From NCBI GenBank assembly GCA_023429825.1, contig JAEZDC010000089.1:1-37834 (forward strand): a DNA stretch of 37,834 bases. The letters run 5' to 3'. The position numbers and the translations under genes are program-made. Shown here one piece after another: positions 17,235-26,415 of the stretch. The notes under the pieces are model-generated. The model was given only the letters and a program-made list of their open reading frames with translations, had not been told where the DNA came from and ran no database searches. This DNA comes from Bacteroidota bacterium. GTDB lineage: Bacteria > Bacteroidota > Bacteroidia > Chitinophagales > Chitinophagaceae. Within the stretch, counting starts at the first letter, position 1. Every line of letters begins with the position of its first letter.

Positions 17235-17900
17235 ATGAAAAAAATTGCAGTAATAGCAGCGGGTGGAAGCGGAACTAGAATGGGAAGCGAAACGCCCAAA
17301 CAGTTTTTATTGCTGAAGGGAAAAGCACTGTTATGGCATTCTGTAAAAGCATTTAAAGATGCATTTGATGATATAGAAGTGATAGTGGTGGCTCCACGGG
17401 ATCACCTGGAAGAGGCCAGGAGCATCTGCAGTGAATTCAATGCGATGCAGTTTGTTGCAGGTGGCGCTACAAGATTTGCTTCAGTGAAGAACGGTTTGCA
17501 ACAAGTGAAAGAGTCATCTATCGTATTTGTGCATGATGCTGTGCGTTGTCTTGTAACAAAAGACCTGCTGATGAGGTGCTATGACCAGGCTCTTGCAAAA
17601 GGAAGCGCTATTCCTTCGATTGCTGCACATGACAGCATCAGGATGATGGAGGGAACACAGCATAAGGTGATCGATAGAAACCAGGTACGAATCATTCAGA
17701 CACCGCAAACATTCAGGAGTGCTATTATTTTATCTGCATTCATTGAGGAAGAAGAATCGTTTACAGATGAGGCCACCGTTGTAGAAGCAAGTGGAACCAG
17801 TGTGCATTTGATAGAAGGTGAATATTCCAACATAAAGATCACACGCCCCGTTGATCTGCTGGTAGCAGAAAAGATACTGGAAGAGCGAATTAACGCTTGA
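17235..17900 (+). CDS. ispD: 2-C-methyl-D-erythritol 4-phosphate cytidylyltransferase
   Basis: This 221-residue protein catalyses the CTP-dependent third step of the MEP isoprenoid pathway. The nucleotide-binding signature AAGGSGTRMGSETPKQF is intact near the N-terminus. The downstream motifs VHDAVRC, RIIQTPQTFR, FTDEATVVEASG and YSNIKITRPVDL are all present. It is cytoplasmic. It is divergent from aroK with a 52-bp gap and overlaps the convergent FemAB/GNAT-like gene by 11 bp at the 3' end. Confidence 0.96.
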   Translation: MKKIAVIAAGGSGTRMGSETPKQFLLLKGKALLWHSVKAFKDAFDDIEVIVVAPRDHLEEARSICSEFNAMQFVAGGATRFASVKNGLQQVKESSIVFVHDAVRCLVTKDLLMRCYDQALAKGSAIPSIAAHDSIRMMEGTQHKVIDRNQVRIIQTPQTFRSAIILSAFIEEEESFTDEATVVEASGTSVHLIEGEYSNIKITRPVDLLVAEKILEERINA

Positions 17901-18795
17901 ATAACTTAAGTAAGTCCGGCAATTGATTGTGATGATAATGATAGTAAGGCTGATTGATCGCACCAAACTTCTCATAGAAAGCTTTCACGCCTGGAATATC
18001 TGAACCTTCAAAATCGAATAACAAATGCTGGCCTGCAAATTCCCTTATAACCCCATCGAGTAAAAAATGATTCGCTTCCGTATTTCTTCCTTTACCCGTA
18101 GTAGTGTTGGCAATGTTGTAAATGCGGTTATTATCTTTTAGAAAAAGTGCAATAGCTAAAACATCCCCGCTTTGGTTCAAAACTTTTCTTACAATGCACA
18201 TCTGCTTTTGTTGTAACTGAATGCAAAGCGCTGTGAAGTTGCGGAAGTCAGTATCGCTTACATTTCCTAACCTTTGCTGATAGTTGGTTTTATAAACAGA
18301 GACGGCAGAAGGAACATCATCATCACTAATAAGCTGCAGGGTCTCCTTGTTTGCTTTTCTAAGATTTGATACAAGATCTTTCTTATAAGCACCAGTTATT
18401 GCATCATATCCCTGCGAAAGATCTATTACATAATTGGTTCTTTCTTTCAGCGGAAGTTTATGCTGCAGCGATGTGTTATGATGGTTGAATACAAGGTCGC
18501 CATATCTGGCGAACTCCGAAACTGCCCGCATAACATCGACTTCATTCACCTCCCCTCCTATTATTCCTAACTGCTGTATGAATGCAGGTTCATAGATGTA
18601 TCGAAGACCGTACTTCTTTCTCCAGGGCATAGCCATCACTGCCTTATACTCATCAATCACTAATGCGCTCCAGTTATCACACATCGCATCTAAATATTCT
18701 TTACGGGAGTAAATAAGTCCATCATGTTTTTCTACGCAAGCATCCCAGCGTTCGGCAGAAATATCGGCAGATGATATGACAGCAACAAAAGCCAT
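17890..18795 (-). CDS. FemAB/GNAT-like acyltransferase-fold protein
   Basis: This 301-residue cytoplasmic protein has the layout of Bacteroidota FemAB/GNAT-related proteins: an N-terminal half with AVMAMPWRKKYGLRYIYEP, and a C-terminal half with SNLRKANKET, VYKTNYQQRLG, IALFLKDNNRIYNIAN and the closing LFDFEGSDIPGVKAFYEKFGA. The last motif is typical of the GNAT fold in FemX-like enzymes. Substrate is unknown; relatives join amino acids to peptidoglycan precursors or modify cell-surface lipids. Its ATG overlaps the stop of the M1 peptidase gene by one base (TAATG), which implies translational coupling. Its own 3' end overlaps ispD by 11 bp. Confidence 0.72.
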   Translation of the reverse strand: MAFVAVISSADISAERWDACVEKHDGLIYSRKEYLDAMCDNWSALVIDEYKAVMAMPWRKKYGLRYIYEPAFIQQLGIIGGEVNEVDVMRAVSEFARYGDLVFNHHNTSLQHKLPLKERTNYVIDLSQGYDAITGAYKKDLVSNLRKANKETLQLISDDDVPSAVSVYKTNYQQRLGNVSDTDFRNFTALCIQLQQKQMCIVRKVLNQSGDVLAIALFLKDNNRIYNIANTTTGKGRNTEANHFLLDGVIREFAGQHLLFDFEGSDIPGVKAFYEKFGAINQPYYHYHHNQLPDLLKLFKR

Positions 18796-21653
18796 TATAG
18801 TGGAAGAATACGATTAATTGCATCAAGATTCAACTTCTGAATATCGATTGTGAAAGATATGCTTCGCAGAAATTTATTTTTCGTAATGACTGATTTATAA
18901 TAGTCACTGTATACCTTACTATAGAGGATAGGAACATACACATTCACCAATGAACTGAACAGTGGTAATTGTATCCCTGCATCATACAGGAACTTTCCCG
19001 TGGCAGGATTGTCTTTCCAGGCTTCTGCGTAAGTGCCAAGATCAGCAAAGAGTTTGAGGGGGATCTTTATAGGTAACACAGAAAGAGGATTAAACTTCTC
19101 CGGTATATCTGCTTCAAAGTTTAGTGCAACCAGCCAATCGTCGGTCTTACCTACTTTATTACTTAAAAGATCAGTATTTGTTTTAAAGAAACCATCTCTT
19201 CGCATCATCTGCTGGCTCATCCATCCTTCAAATTCATTTCTGCCAACGTAATAACCGCTGTAAGTATAATCTTCATATCCGCGGGGGCCACTCATATTGA
19301 GATGATAGCGATCTGTTGCAAACTGCTCTATGAAAGTTTTAGAAGTGAGGTAAAAGAATTTACCTGCAAATACCCGTGCATTGATCATTCCCTTATCATC
19401 GCTATAGCTGAAGCCATAGTTTCCCGTAAATGCGGTACGTAAAAATTTATCACCCTGGTCAGTTGTGATGTTGAAGCTGAAAGGATATAGCCGCCTGTTG
19501 TTCTTCCATGTGATCGTAAGTTGATTGATGCCGGTATTGGCTTTGATCTTTTCAACTATATCTACGCCGCCAACAGTTTTAAAAGAAAGTTCATCTTCTG
19601 ATAAGATGAATCTTCTTAACCGGAAAACCCATCTTTCGAAGGAGCGGATATCTTTATTATATAAAGTGAGCTTCGCAGATGGGGTGATCCTGGTAGTGTT
19701 TAAATGAAGTTTCTCACCATTGAATTCGAAATCATCTGCAGTGAACTTCGCGATAGAAGTTGAAAACTCCCACCATGCTTTACGGCTGAACTTATTGTAA
19801 GAAACTCTGCCAAATACATTCAACTGTTTGCTTCCTGTTGCAAACATTGGAGCGACAAGGAAACTGAAATTATTCAGTGGTAGTTGATAGTTATGCACGA
19901 TCGCACCAAGCCTGACCTTATCGTAATTATTGTAACCGACCGCTGGTAAAATAGAGAGATAGTTATACTTATCCGTATTCTTTAAACTGAAAAAGCTGGT
20001 CAGTCTAAGACTTTTTTTTTCAGGGATGGTGAGCGGACCTGTAGTATACAACTGTTTGAATAACTCATCTATGCTCTTACCGGTAGTTTTCTCCACCGAT
20101 GCTTTGAAATCCGCTGGATAAGGATGCCTGAACTTCCACTCACTGTAATAAGCCCGCATTGCTTTGTCGAAATCAGCAGTGCCGAGATAGGCTTCCAATT
20201 TTTTCATCCACATACTGGCTTTGGCATACACGATAAGGCCGTAGTTAATGAATGAATATTCTTCAGCAGGAAGATCGATGGGTTGGTCTTTATATATTTT
20301 GAAGACAGTTCTTAAGAGCAACTCTAATTCATCCTCAGGTGTACGGTTCTTAAAGAATCCACCGCCCAGTTGTTTATTCAAACTGTAGTTGCCGTAATAT
20401 TCCGCTTCGTACCTGTTCTGGTAGTACGTATTCATGCCTTCGTCCATCCATGCATGGTCTCTTTCATTAGAGGCCAGCAGTCCGTAGAACCAGTTATGGC
20501 CGATCTCATGTGTAATGGTTGCATCCAGTTCCTGTCCCCCGTTGGTGGTAGTGATCAAAGTGATAGTGGGATATTCCATCCCCCCGCTGGTGGTACTTTC
20601 TTCACCACTTACAGCGCTTACGGTGTGGTAAGGATATTCACCGATCCAGTTGGAGTAACTGCGCAATCCCCGCTTTGCGTAACTGATGCTTTGCTTCCAT
20701 ATATCCTTCTCCCACGGATGAAAATAGGTGAAGGCATCCACCGTTTTTGAAGGCAGGTTGATTGTATCATATTGTACCAGGAACAACTTACTGGCAAACC
20801 AGGCGAAATCATGAACGCTATCCTGTACATAACGAAGGGTCTTTGTTTGCAGTGAAGATACCGGCATCACTTCGTAATAGCTCCTCTTGTCTTTCTTTGC
20901 TTCGGCTTTCAACTTCGATTCAAACAATGTGAACGATGCTTGCTCTTCCAGCTTTTGTTTACCAAGTGCTCTGAGCTTTTCCAGCTCGTCTTCGTTTTGA
21001 AGCACACCTGTAGATGCAACGATATAATTAGATGGAAGCGTAATGCTGATATCAAACTTTCCAAACTCGCTATAGAATTCCCCCTGGTCAAGGTATGGCA
21101 TCTCGTGCCATCCTTTGTTATCATACACGGCAGGCTTAGGATACCATTGCGTTACCTGGAATGTTTCTCCTACATAACCACCGCGGGAAAAATTCTTTGG
21201 CAGTTTCACATGAAAAGGAGTTGTAATGGTTGCCGAAGCACCGGGAGGTAATGGCTTAGGCAGAACCAACTTAACTACATCAATATGTTTTGAGTGCTCC
21301 TTCAATTCTGCATTTACGCCATTCACTTTAAACTGCAGCTTATTGATGTAACCCTTCTCTGTCTCTTTTGAAAAATAAAAATCCGTCTGGTTAGCATTGA
21401 CCATTTGTTCGCTGAAAGCGGTCTTATCATTTTTATATGCATTGGGCCATAGGTGAAACCAGATAAATTTTAAAGTATCGGGCGAGTTATTGTAATAGTC
21501 TATCTTCTCAAATCCCTCCAGTGTTTTACCAGTGTCATTCAAAGTAACGTTGATGGTATAATTGACCTTCTGCTGAAAATATTTTTGCTGGGCATTCGCA
21601 CTCTGTGCAAAGACGATTGCAAGAATGATCGCTACGTGCTTCACTTTGTTCAT
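18795..21653 (-). CDS. M1 family metallopeptidase with C-terminal outer-membrane beta-barrel-like domain
   Basis: This 952-residue exported protein has a signal peptide ending ANAQQ. Residues about 25-560 form an M1 aminopeptidase: an N-terminal saddle domain, the substrate-binding GGMEY (357-361), zinc ligands HEIGH (382-386) and E405 in MDEGMNTYY, then a helical part. From about 570 to 952 the sequence is beta-rich with alternating strands and many Tyr/Phe (VGYNNYDKVRLGAIVHNYQ, FGRVSYNKFSRKAWWEFSTS) and ends in a strand-like ISFTIDIQKLNL segment. This resembles an outer-membrane barrel. The peptidase would then be tethered to the outer membrane and trim peptides at the cell envelope (inference). 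The next gene starts one base into its stop. A 316-bp gene-free gap lies upstream. Confidence 0.88.
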   Translation of the reverse strand: MNKVKHVAIILAIVFAQSANAQQKYFQQKVNYTINVTLNDTGKTLEGFEKIDYYNNSPDTLKFIWFHLWPNAYKNDKTAFSEQMVNANQTDFYFSKETEKGYINKLQFKVNGVNAELKEHSKHIDVVKLVLPKPLPPGASATITTPFHVKLPKNFSRGGYVGETFQVTQWYPKPAVYDNKGWHEMPYLDQGEFYSEFGKFDISITLPSNYIVASTGVLQNEDELEKLRALGKQKLEEQASFTLFESKLKAEAKKDKRSYYEVMPVSSLQTKTLRYVQDSVHDFAWFASKLFLVQYDTINLPSKTVDAFTYFHPWEKDIWKQSISYAKRGLRSYSNWIGEYPYHTVSAVSGEESTTSGGMEYPTITLITTTNGGQELDATITHEIGHNWFYGLLASNERDHAWMDEGMNTYYQNRYEAEYYGNYSLNKQLGGGFFKNRTPEDELELLLRTVFKIYKDQPIDLPAEEYSFINYGLIVYAKASMWMKKLEAYLGTADFDKAMRAYYSEWKFRHPYPADFKASVEKTTGKSIDELFKQLYTTGPLTIPEKKSLRLTSFFSLKNTDKYNYLSILPAVGYNNYDKVRLGAIVHNYQLPLNNFSFLVAPMFATGSKQLNVFGRVSYNKFSRKAWWEFSTSIAKFTADDFEFNGEKLHLNTTRITPSAKLTLYNKDIRSFERWVFRLRRFILSEDELSFKTVGGVDIVEKIKANTGINQLTITWKNNRRLYPFSFNITTDQGDKFLRTAFTGNYGFSYSDDKGMINARVFAGKFFYLTSKTFIEQFATDRYHLNMSGPRGYEDYTYSGYYVGRNEFEGWMSQQMMRRDGFFKTNTDLLSNKVGKTDDWLVALNFEADIPEKFNPLSVLPIKIPLKLFADLGTYAEAWKDNPATGKFLYDAGIQLPLFSSLVNVYVPILYSKVYSDYYKSVITKNKFLRSISFTIDIQKLNLDAINRILPL

Positions 21654-21969
21654 TTATATGCTTCAATTAAACAGCCGGTAAATTAAAAGATGCTTAAGAC
21701 AAAAAATACCATTGATTATGAATGGTGATCCTGCCATGCAAAATAAGGATTTACCAACATCTTAGAAAGGCTTTGACTAAACGTTTGCAAAGAGGTGATT
21801 AGTTTTGCATGGTTATTCCCGCACACCCGAAAAAACATTTTCACATACTATTATTCTTACGATCAGCAGGTCTTTAGACTTTGCTTCATCATACAACTTT
21901 TGCAAAGCCATAGGGAGATTTTATTCCCTAACTACCCTTGTTTCCACAGGGGTTTTTGGTTTTTGGGTA
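21654..21969. other. Gene-free gap upstream of the M1 gene with a plus-strand hairpin series
   Basis: This 316-bp gap lies between the start of the M1 gene and the end of the response regulator. Adjacent to the M1 start it is AT-rich and must hold that gene's promoter, but no clean TAnnTTTG is seen on the minus strand. On the plus strand there are a TAGTTTTG box at 21800-21807 and three hairpins at 21879-21953, the last followed by T runs. No protein frame in the gap is convincing. Confidence 0.5.
21811..21964 (+). ncRNA. Candidate small RNA (speculative)
   Basis: A Bacteroidota-type -7 box TAGTTTTG (21800-21807) is followed about 70-150 nt later by three stem-loops. These are CTTTGC/GCAAAG (21879-21884 with 21902-21907), TAGGGA/TCCCTA (21911-21916 with 21925-21930), and ACCC/GGGT (21934-21937 with 21950-21953) followed by TTTTT and a second T run. 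That arrangement fits a 150-nt transcript with an intrinsic terminator. The -33 element is poor: the nearest usable TTG gives a 24-bp spacer. No known RNA family is recognised. Confidence 0.25.
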
Positions 21970-22623
21970 TCAGCTTAGTGTTCTTTCGATGAGGCCGTGT
22001 TCGTAGGAGTATTTTATCAGGCCTATTACACTACTTGTCTTTGTTTTGCGGAAGATATTCTTTCTATGGGTTTCAACGGTTCTCTCGCTGATGAATAGCG
22101 CATCAGCAATTTCCTTGTTGGAGTATTCTTTTTCAATCAACCTGATGATCTCGATTTCCCTTGCAGTTAAATGCGCTTCTTCGTTGTCTTTCTGCACATT
22201 ACTGTAACGCTCCAATTCACTCAATACTTCATCGGTAAAATAAATACCGCCATTATAGATTTTCTCTATTGCAGCAGTGAGTTCTTCTTTGCCAATGTTT
22301 TTAAGTACATACCCTGAGATATCTGAATCATTGATCATTGCGTTAACGATGTCGCCCTGCCCGCTCATGCTCAATGCTAATATTCTAACGTTTGGAAAAT
22401 TCCTTTTTACTTCCTTGGCCAACTCCTGTCCATTCATCTCAGGCATCATGATATCTGTAAGAAGTATATCCACCTGGTTAGATTGAAGGAATTGCAGTAT
22501 TTCTTTCGGGGAGGTGGAAACTGCCGAGATCCGGATTCGATCGTGGCTTTGCAGTAATGCGGTAATACCATCTATAACGATCTGGTGGTCGTCTACAATT
22601 GCGACTCGTATTGGCTGTTTCAT
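21970..22623 (-). CDS. NarL/LuxR-family response regulator
   Basis: The frame opens at a TTG (22638), but ATG at 22623 is preferred because it is preceded by a purine-rich AAAGAAAG, giving 217 residues. The N-terminal receiver domain has VDDHQ at the acidic pocket, phosphoacceptor D57 in LLTDIMMPEMNG, and a K in YVLKNIGKEEL. The C-terminal LuxR-type HTH is LTAREIEIIRLIEKEYSNKEIADALFI, then ERTVETHRKNIFRK. It is the cognate regulator of the kinase encoded 41 bp upstream. Targets are unknown. Confidence 0.94.
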   Translation of the reverse strand: MKQPIRVAIVDDHQIVIDGITALLQSHDRIRISAVSTSPKEILQFLQSNQVDILLTDIMMPEMNGQELAKEVKRNFPNVRILALSMSGQGDIVNAMINDSDISGYVLKNIGKEELTAAIEKIYNGGIYFTDEVLSELERYSNVQKDNEEAHLTAREIEIIRLIEKEYSNKEIADALFISERTVETHRKNIFRKTKTSSVIGLIKYSYEHGLIERTLS

Positions 22624-22664
22624 GTCTTTCTTTATCAAATGCTGCTAGTGAAAAATACGGTATT

Positions 22665-24959
22665 TTACCCATTCAATGGCACATGTATCGCTACCAGTGT
22701 GCCTTTACCCAGCTCTGAACTCCATTCCACTGTACCTTTTAAGTAACTGATCCTCGTTTCTATATTCTTTAACCCGATGCCGTTGAATTTGGATGTATCT
22801 GACGTATCAAAACCATTCCCGTTATCTTCTATAGTGGCACTGATGCCATCATCATCTTTTATAAGCGAAATATCAAGGTGCGAAGCCCTGGCATGTTTCA
22901 TCACGTTGTTTACGGATTCCTGTATCACGCGGTAAAGAACGGTCTCAACATTAGTATCGATCTGCTTATCGAGTCCTTCGCTGTAAAGGTTCACTTTGAG
23001 TATACGGCCATCGATCTTATCGAGGAACTCTCGTACTGCCATCGCTAATCCTGCCTTTAATAAAGCATTGGGCATCATGTTGTGTGATACTGCTCTTACT
23101 TCACGGCAACTTTCATCCACCAAGGCCATTACACGATCATAGGCATTCTTTTGCTCGGGGGTAGTGAAGTTCAAATGACTTTCAATAGCAGAAAGGTTCA
23201 TTCTTGCCGCACTCATCATTTGGCCTACACCGTCATGCAGATCGCTGGCAATACGGATCCGTTCTTTCTCTTCGGCTTCTAACACGGCTTTTGTGGCAAG
23301 GTCTCTTTGCTTCATTAACGCTGCCTGTAGCTCCTTCTCTTTCTTTAATCTATACCTGCGATAAGAGGAATAACCCAGTAACGATAATAAGACAGTTCCG
23401 GCGGCAAAAACAACGAGCAGTATATTTTTCCTGTTCACTTCGAGCTTCTTATTATTGAGCTCAAGCGAATTGATCTTATTCTGTTTGTCTAGCGAACTGA
23501 TCTTTTCAGCCTGCAGCGATGAATCGAGTTTTTGCTGAAGGATCTTTTCGTTTTGTGTCTTTATCTCCAACTCATTACTTGCGAGTAATAGCTTGTTTTG
23601 TGAGAGTAAAAGGTTTTGCTGAGCAATCTCGTACAATCTTTTATTGATCTCTAGTTTTTGATTTTGAATAGCCAGGGCTTTGATCGCATTGTCTTTACTC
23701 AAAAGATCGATCTGGAATTGTTTCTTCTCTGTCTCATATTGCACCTGCAGGTTGGCAAGTGTTTTAATATTCTCCTGGTTTAAAAGAGAATCCTTTTCGT
23801 CAGCATACTTATTGTAAAATTCCAATGCTGTCTTAAAATTATTTGCAGCAGTATGGTAGTTGCTTTGTACGAGGTAGAGATTTTTCTTTTGCTCTTTAGA
23901 CTGATTGTAGTTAACGATCATCTCAGCTGAATCGATATAGATCTTAGCCTCAGCCATACTGTTTAGCTGAACCGATGTAGCGGCTAAGCCCAACAAAGCC
24001 GTACCCAGGCTACGGTTGTTGTTTATTTTCCTGTTCTGCGTAACGCTGTTCTTATAATGCTCATAGGCTTTGGTATAATCACCTTTCCTGTAATGCAACT
24101 CTCCAAGGTTGCTTTCTACCAAAGCTATCTGGCGAACGTCTTGCATGGGCCTGTATAATTCTAACGCCTGGTCATAATATTTCAATGCATCTGCATATTT
24201 TTTTTGCTCACCGTAATTATTGGCGATACCCTGCAAACTGATGCCCATTCCATTTTTATTATTCATTTGCTTCTGAATGGCAAATGCTTTTTGGTAGCTC
24301 TCTGTAGATGCTGCAAAGTCTTTCTTACGCCAGTACACCGCAGCGATGTACGTGTGAGTGATAGCGATCGCTTCCTGTGCGTTCAGTTTCTCAAACTCAC
24401 GCAAGGCATAAAAGAAATTAGACAATGCTTTTTCATAGTCGCCAATGTCTTTGTATATAAATCCTACGTTGTTGTAGCTTGCTGCAATACCATAGGCATC
24501 ATTGTTCTCTTTTCGTATAGCCAGTGCCTGCTGGTATTTACTTAAAGAGGTAGCATAATTACCTAACTCAATGTATACATTGCCTTCGTTGTTTACAGCA
24601 AAGGCCATGTTGGTTTTATCATTGAGTTTATTTGAAACATTATAGTATTGCTGGAAGGCTACAATAGATTGTTGATAGTTTCCTTTGAAGTAATGAGCAT
24701 ACCCGAGAGAATTGTATGCCTGTGCTAAGTATTTCGATGCAGCATTGTTGCTTGTATTAATAGTAGCCTCAGCATATTTTATACATGAATCAGGATTGCT
24801 ACTTCTATATATCTCTGAAAGATGCGCCGCTGCTTTTATATAATTGCTATCCTTCCTGTTCATATTGAAGACTCTTTTAAGGCTATCTGTTTTATTGCCT
24901 TGAGCAAGGCATACAAAACTGAAAGAGCACAGCAATAAACAAAGTATAACGGATTTCAT
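22665..24959 (-). CDS. TPR-containing HisKA_3 sensor histidine kinase
   Basis: This 764-residue kinase has a signal peptide (LCLLLCSFSFVCLAQG). The periplasmic part is an array of about seven or eight TPRs (residues about 40-390; AYNSLGYAHYFKGNYQQSI, ASYNNVGFIYKDIGDYEKAL). A long coiled coil (400-510, rich in QNQKLEINKRLYEIAQ-type heptads) leads to one transmembrane helix (about 515-535, ILLVVFAAGTVLLSLLGYSS). The cytoplasmic kinase has phosphoacceptor H575 in IASDLHDGVGQMM, the HisKA_3 motif of NarX/DesK-type kinases, and an ATPase domain with DNGNGFD and GIGLKNIETR. It pairs with the downstream response regulator. The start is only 37 bp after dapB, so it may be co-transcribed with the parAB-dapB genes. 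Confidence 0.94.
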   Translation of the reverse strand: MKSVILCLLLCSFSFVCLAQGNKTDSLKRVFNMNRKDSNYIKAAAHLSEIYRSSNPDSCIKYAEATINTSNNAASKYLAQAYNSLGYAHYFKGNYQQSIVAFQQYYNVSNKLNDKTNMAFAVNNEGNVYIELGNYATSLSKYQQALAIRKENNDAYGIAASYNNVGFIYKDIGDYEKALSNFFYALREFEKLNAQEAIAITHTYIAAVYWRKKDFAASTESYQKAFAIQKQMNNKNGMGISLQGIANNYGEQKKYADALKYYDQALELYRPMQDVRQIALVESNLGELHYRKGDYTKAYEHYKNSVTQNRKINNNRSLGTALLGLAATSVQLNSMAEAKIYIDSAEMIVNYNQSKEQKKNLYLVQSNYHTAANNFKTALEFYNKYADEKDSLLNQENIKTLANLQVQYETEKKQFQIDLLSKDNAIKALAIQNQKLEINKRLYEIAQQNLLLSQNKLLLASNELEIKTQNEKILQQKLDSSLQAEKISSLDKQNKINSLELNNKKLEVNRKNILLVVFAAGTVLLSLLGYSSYRRYRLKKEKELQAALMKQRDLATKAVLEAEEKERIRIASDLHDGVGQMMSAARMNLSAIESHLNFTTPEQKNAYDRVMALVDESCREVRAVSHNMMPNALLKAGLAMAVREFLDKIDGRILKVNLYSEGLDKQIDTNVETVLYRVIQESVNNVMKHARASHLDISLIKDDDGISATIEDNGNGFDTSDTSKFNGIGLKNIETRISYLKGTVEWSSELGKGTLVAIHVPLNG

Positions 24960-24996
24960 ATACAGGGCAGGTATAGATTATATCGGTAACAGGTAT

Positions 24997-25713
24997 TTAT
25001 AAAGATAGTACATCCTTCATGGTATAGATTCCTTTTTTCCCATTCAGAAATTCTGCTGCCCGTACTGCACCTCCTGCAAAACCTTTGCGGCTATGCGCAG
25101 TATGAATGATCTCTATATCGTCTATTTCTGATGTGTATTTAATTACATGCGTACCGGGTGCCGGATCAATTCTTTTGCTGATAATACTTAATTCATTCTT
25201 GTTATTTGTCTCTTCATTTCTCCACCCGGTTTTTGATGAAATATGTTGCAGCACCTGCTCCGCCAGTGTTATAGCTGTTCCGCTGGGTGCATCTTTTTTT
25301 TGGGTATGATGGATCTCTTCCAGCATTACATCGTATTCTTTATGATCGTTCATCAGCTTTGCGAGGTAAGTATTCAGTTCAAAAAATAAATTCACACCAA
25401 TACTAAAATTGCTGGCATAAATGAATGAGCCATTTTTGCTTTCACAATAATTCTTTACTTCATCCCATTGTTCCAACCAACCTGTAGAACCACTTACTAC
25501 CCCTACACCATAGTCGAAGCATTTCTTCAAATTCTGTACGGCACTATGGGGCCCGGTGAACTCAATCGCTACATCCGCTTTATTCAGGTTATCTGCATTA
25601 AACTCATGCTGGTTATCTGCATCGATCTTTAACACGATCTCATGACCCTTCTGCAAAGCGATCTCTTCAATGGCTTTACCCATTTTGCCATAGCCTATCA
25701 GCGCTATTTTCAT
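24997..25713 (-). CDS. dapB: 4-hydroxy-tetrahydrodipicolinate reductase
   Basis: This 238-residue enzyme reduces hydroxy-tetrahydrodipicolinate with NAD(P)H in the diaminopimelate/lysine pathway, which also supplies the peptidoglycan cross-linking residue. The N-terminal Rossmann motif is IGYGKMGKAI. The substrate-binding signature EIHHTQKKDAPSGTA is intact, and FTGPHSA and SNFSIGVN lie between. At about 240 residues it is the short Bacteroidota form. It follows DUF5683 by 70 bp in the usual Bacteroidota gene order. Confidence 0.96.
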   Translation of the reverse strand: MKIALIGYGKMGKAIEEIALQKGHEIVLKIDADNQHEFNADNLNKADVAIEFTGPHSAVQNLKKCFDYGVGVVSGSTGWLEQWDEVKNYCESKNGSFIYASNFSIGVNLFFELNTYLAKLMNDHKEYDVMLEEIHHTQKKDAPSGTAITLAEQVLQHISSKTGWRNEETNNKNELSIISKRIDPAPGTHVIKYTSEIDDIEIIHTAHSRKGFAGGAVRAAEFLNGKKGIYTMKDVLSL

Positions 25714-25783
25714 TTATGATGATTTATAGATGTAAAAGCGAAAGATTTTCACAATCAAAATAAGTTAAAAAGAGTGAAAAGGC

Positions 25784-26413
25784 TTACCTGCTGTGTGAGG
25801 CAGGTCTTTCTTTGAAACTAAATACAAGGCTTACTCCTGTAGATTTTGTAGCGGGATTGAAAGCTGGTCTTGCTTTTAAAGACAAATCGTTACTTACGTC
25901 GAAGTTTTTCAGATGGGCGAATACAGTTGCATCCACCGCATTTAATCCCCAGAAAATTAAAAAATATAAAGTAGAATAATCCCTGTCACGGCGGAAGTTG
26001 TTGCGATAGAACTGCAGTGCTTCTACATCTAAAGGCTGGCCGTTTCGCTTTAGCTTATCATGAATTTTAGGATAGTTCTGCGTTTGGTTATTCACCACAA
26101 CGTTATAAGCATACCGTGTTCTTTGATACCAGGTGTTATTATATATCCATATACCTGCTGTGGTTCCGAGGAAACCCCATACGATTGGTATCTTCCAGTA
26201 TTCCCTGTTGTATGCCTGTCCCCAGCCCGGAAGAATGAGTGAACGCCTGGTCGCAATTCTTGGACTATGTTTTTTCTTTACCAATGTGTCTTTAGTAACG
26301 ATGGTCGTATCAACAGGTGTGGCAACTACCTGCACAACCTTTGTAGTATCCTGCGCAATGCTCTGCACTGAATAAAGAAGCAATAAGGCTATAAGAAATT
26401 GTATTCCTTTCAT
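25784..26413 (-). CDS. DUF5683 domain protein
   Basis: This 209-residue protein has a signal peptide ending QSIAQD, a Thr/Val-rich segment (VATPVDTTIVTKDTLVKKK) and the DUF5683 core: RRSLILPGWGQAYNREYWKIPIVWG, then hydrophobic segments (GTTAGIWIYNN, YFLIFWGLNAVDATVFAHLK). The family is found in Bacteroidota, typically next to parB and dapB, and is of unknown function. The core has two or three hydrophobic segments, suggesting membrane association. The start lies 2 bp after the parB stop, so it is in the parAB transcript. The conserved linkage may point to a role in envelope or division near the segregation machinery (inference). Confidence 0.88.
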   Translation of the reverse strand: MKGIQFLIALLLLYSVQSIAQDTTKVVQVVATPVDTTIVTKDTLVKKKHSPRIATRRSLILPGWGQAYNREYWKIPIVWGFLGTTAGIWIYNNTWYQRTRYAYNVVVNNQTQNYPKIHDKLKRNGQPLDVEALQFYRNNFRRDRDYSTLYFLIFWGLNAVDATVFAHLKNFDVSNDLSLKARPAFNPATKSTGVSLVFSFKERPASHSR

Positions 26414-26415
26414 CG

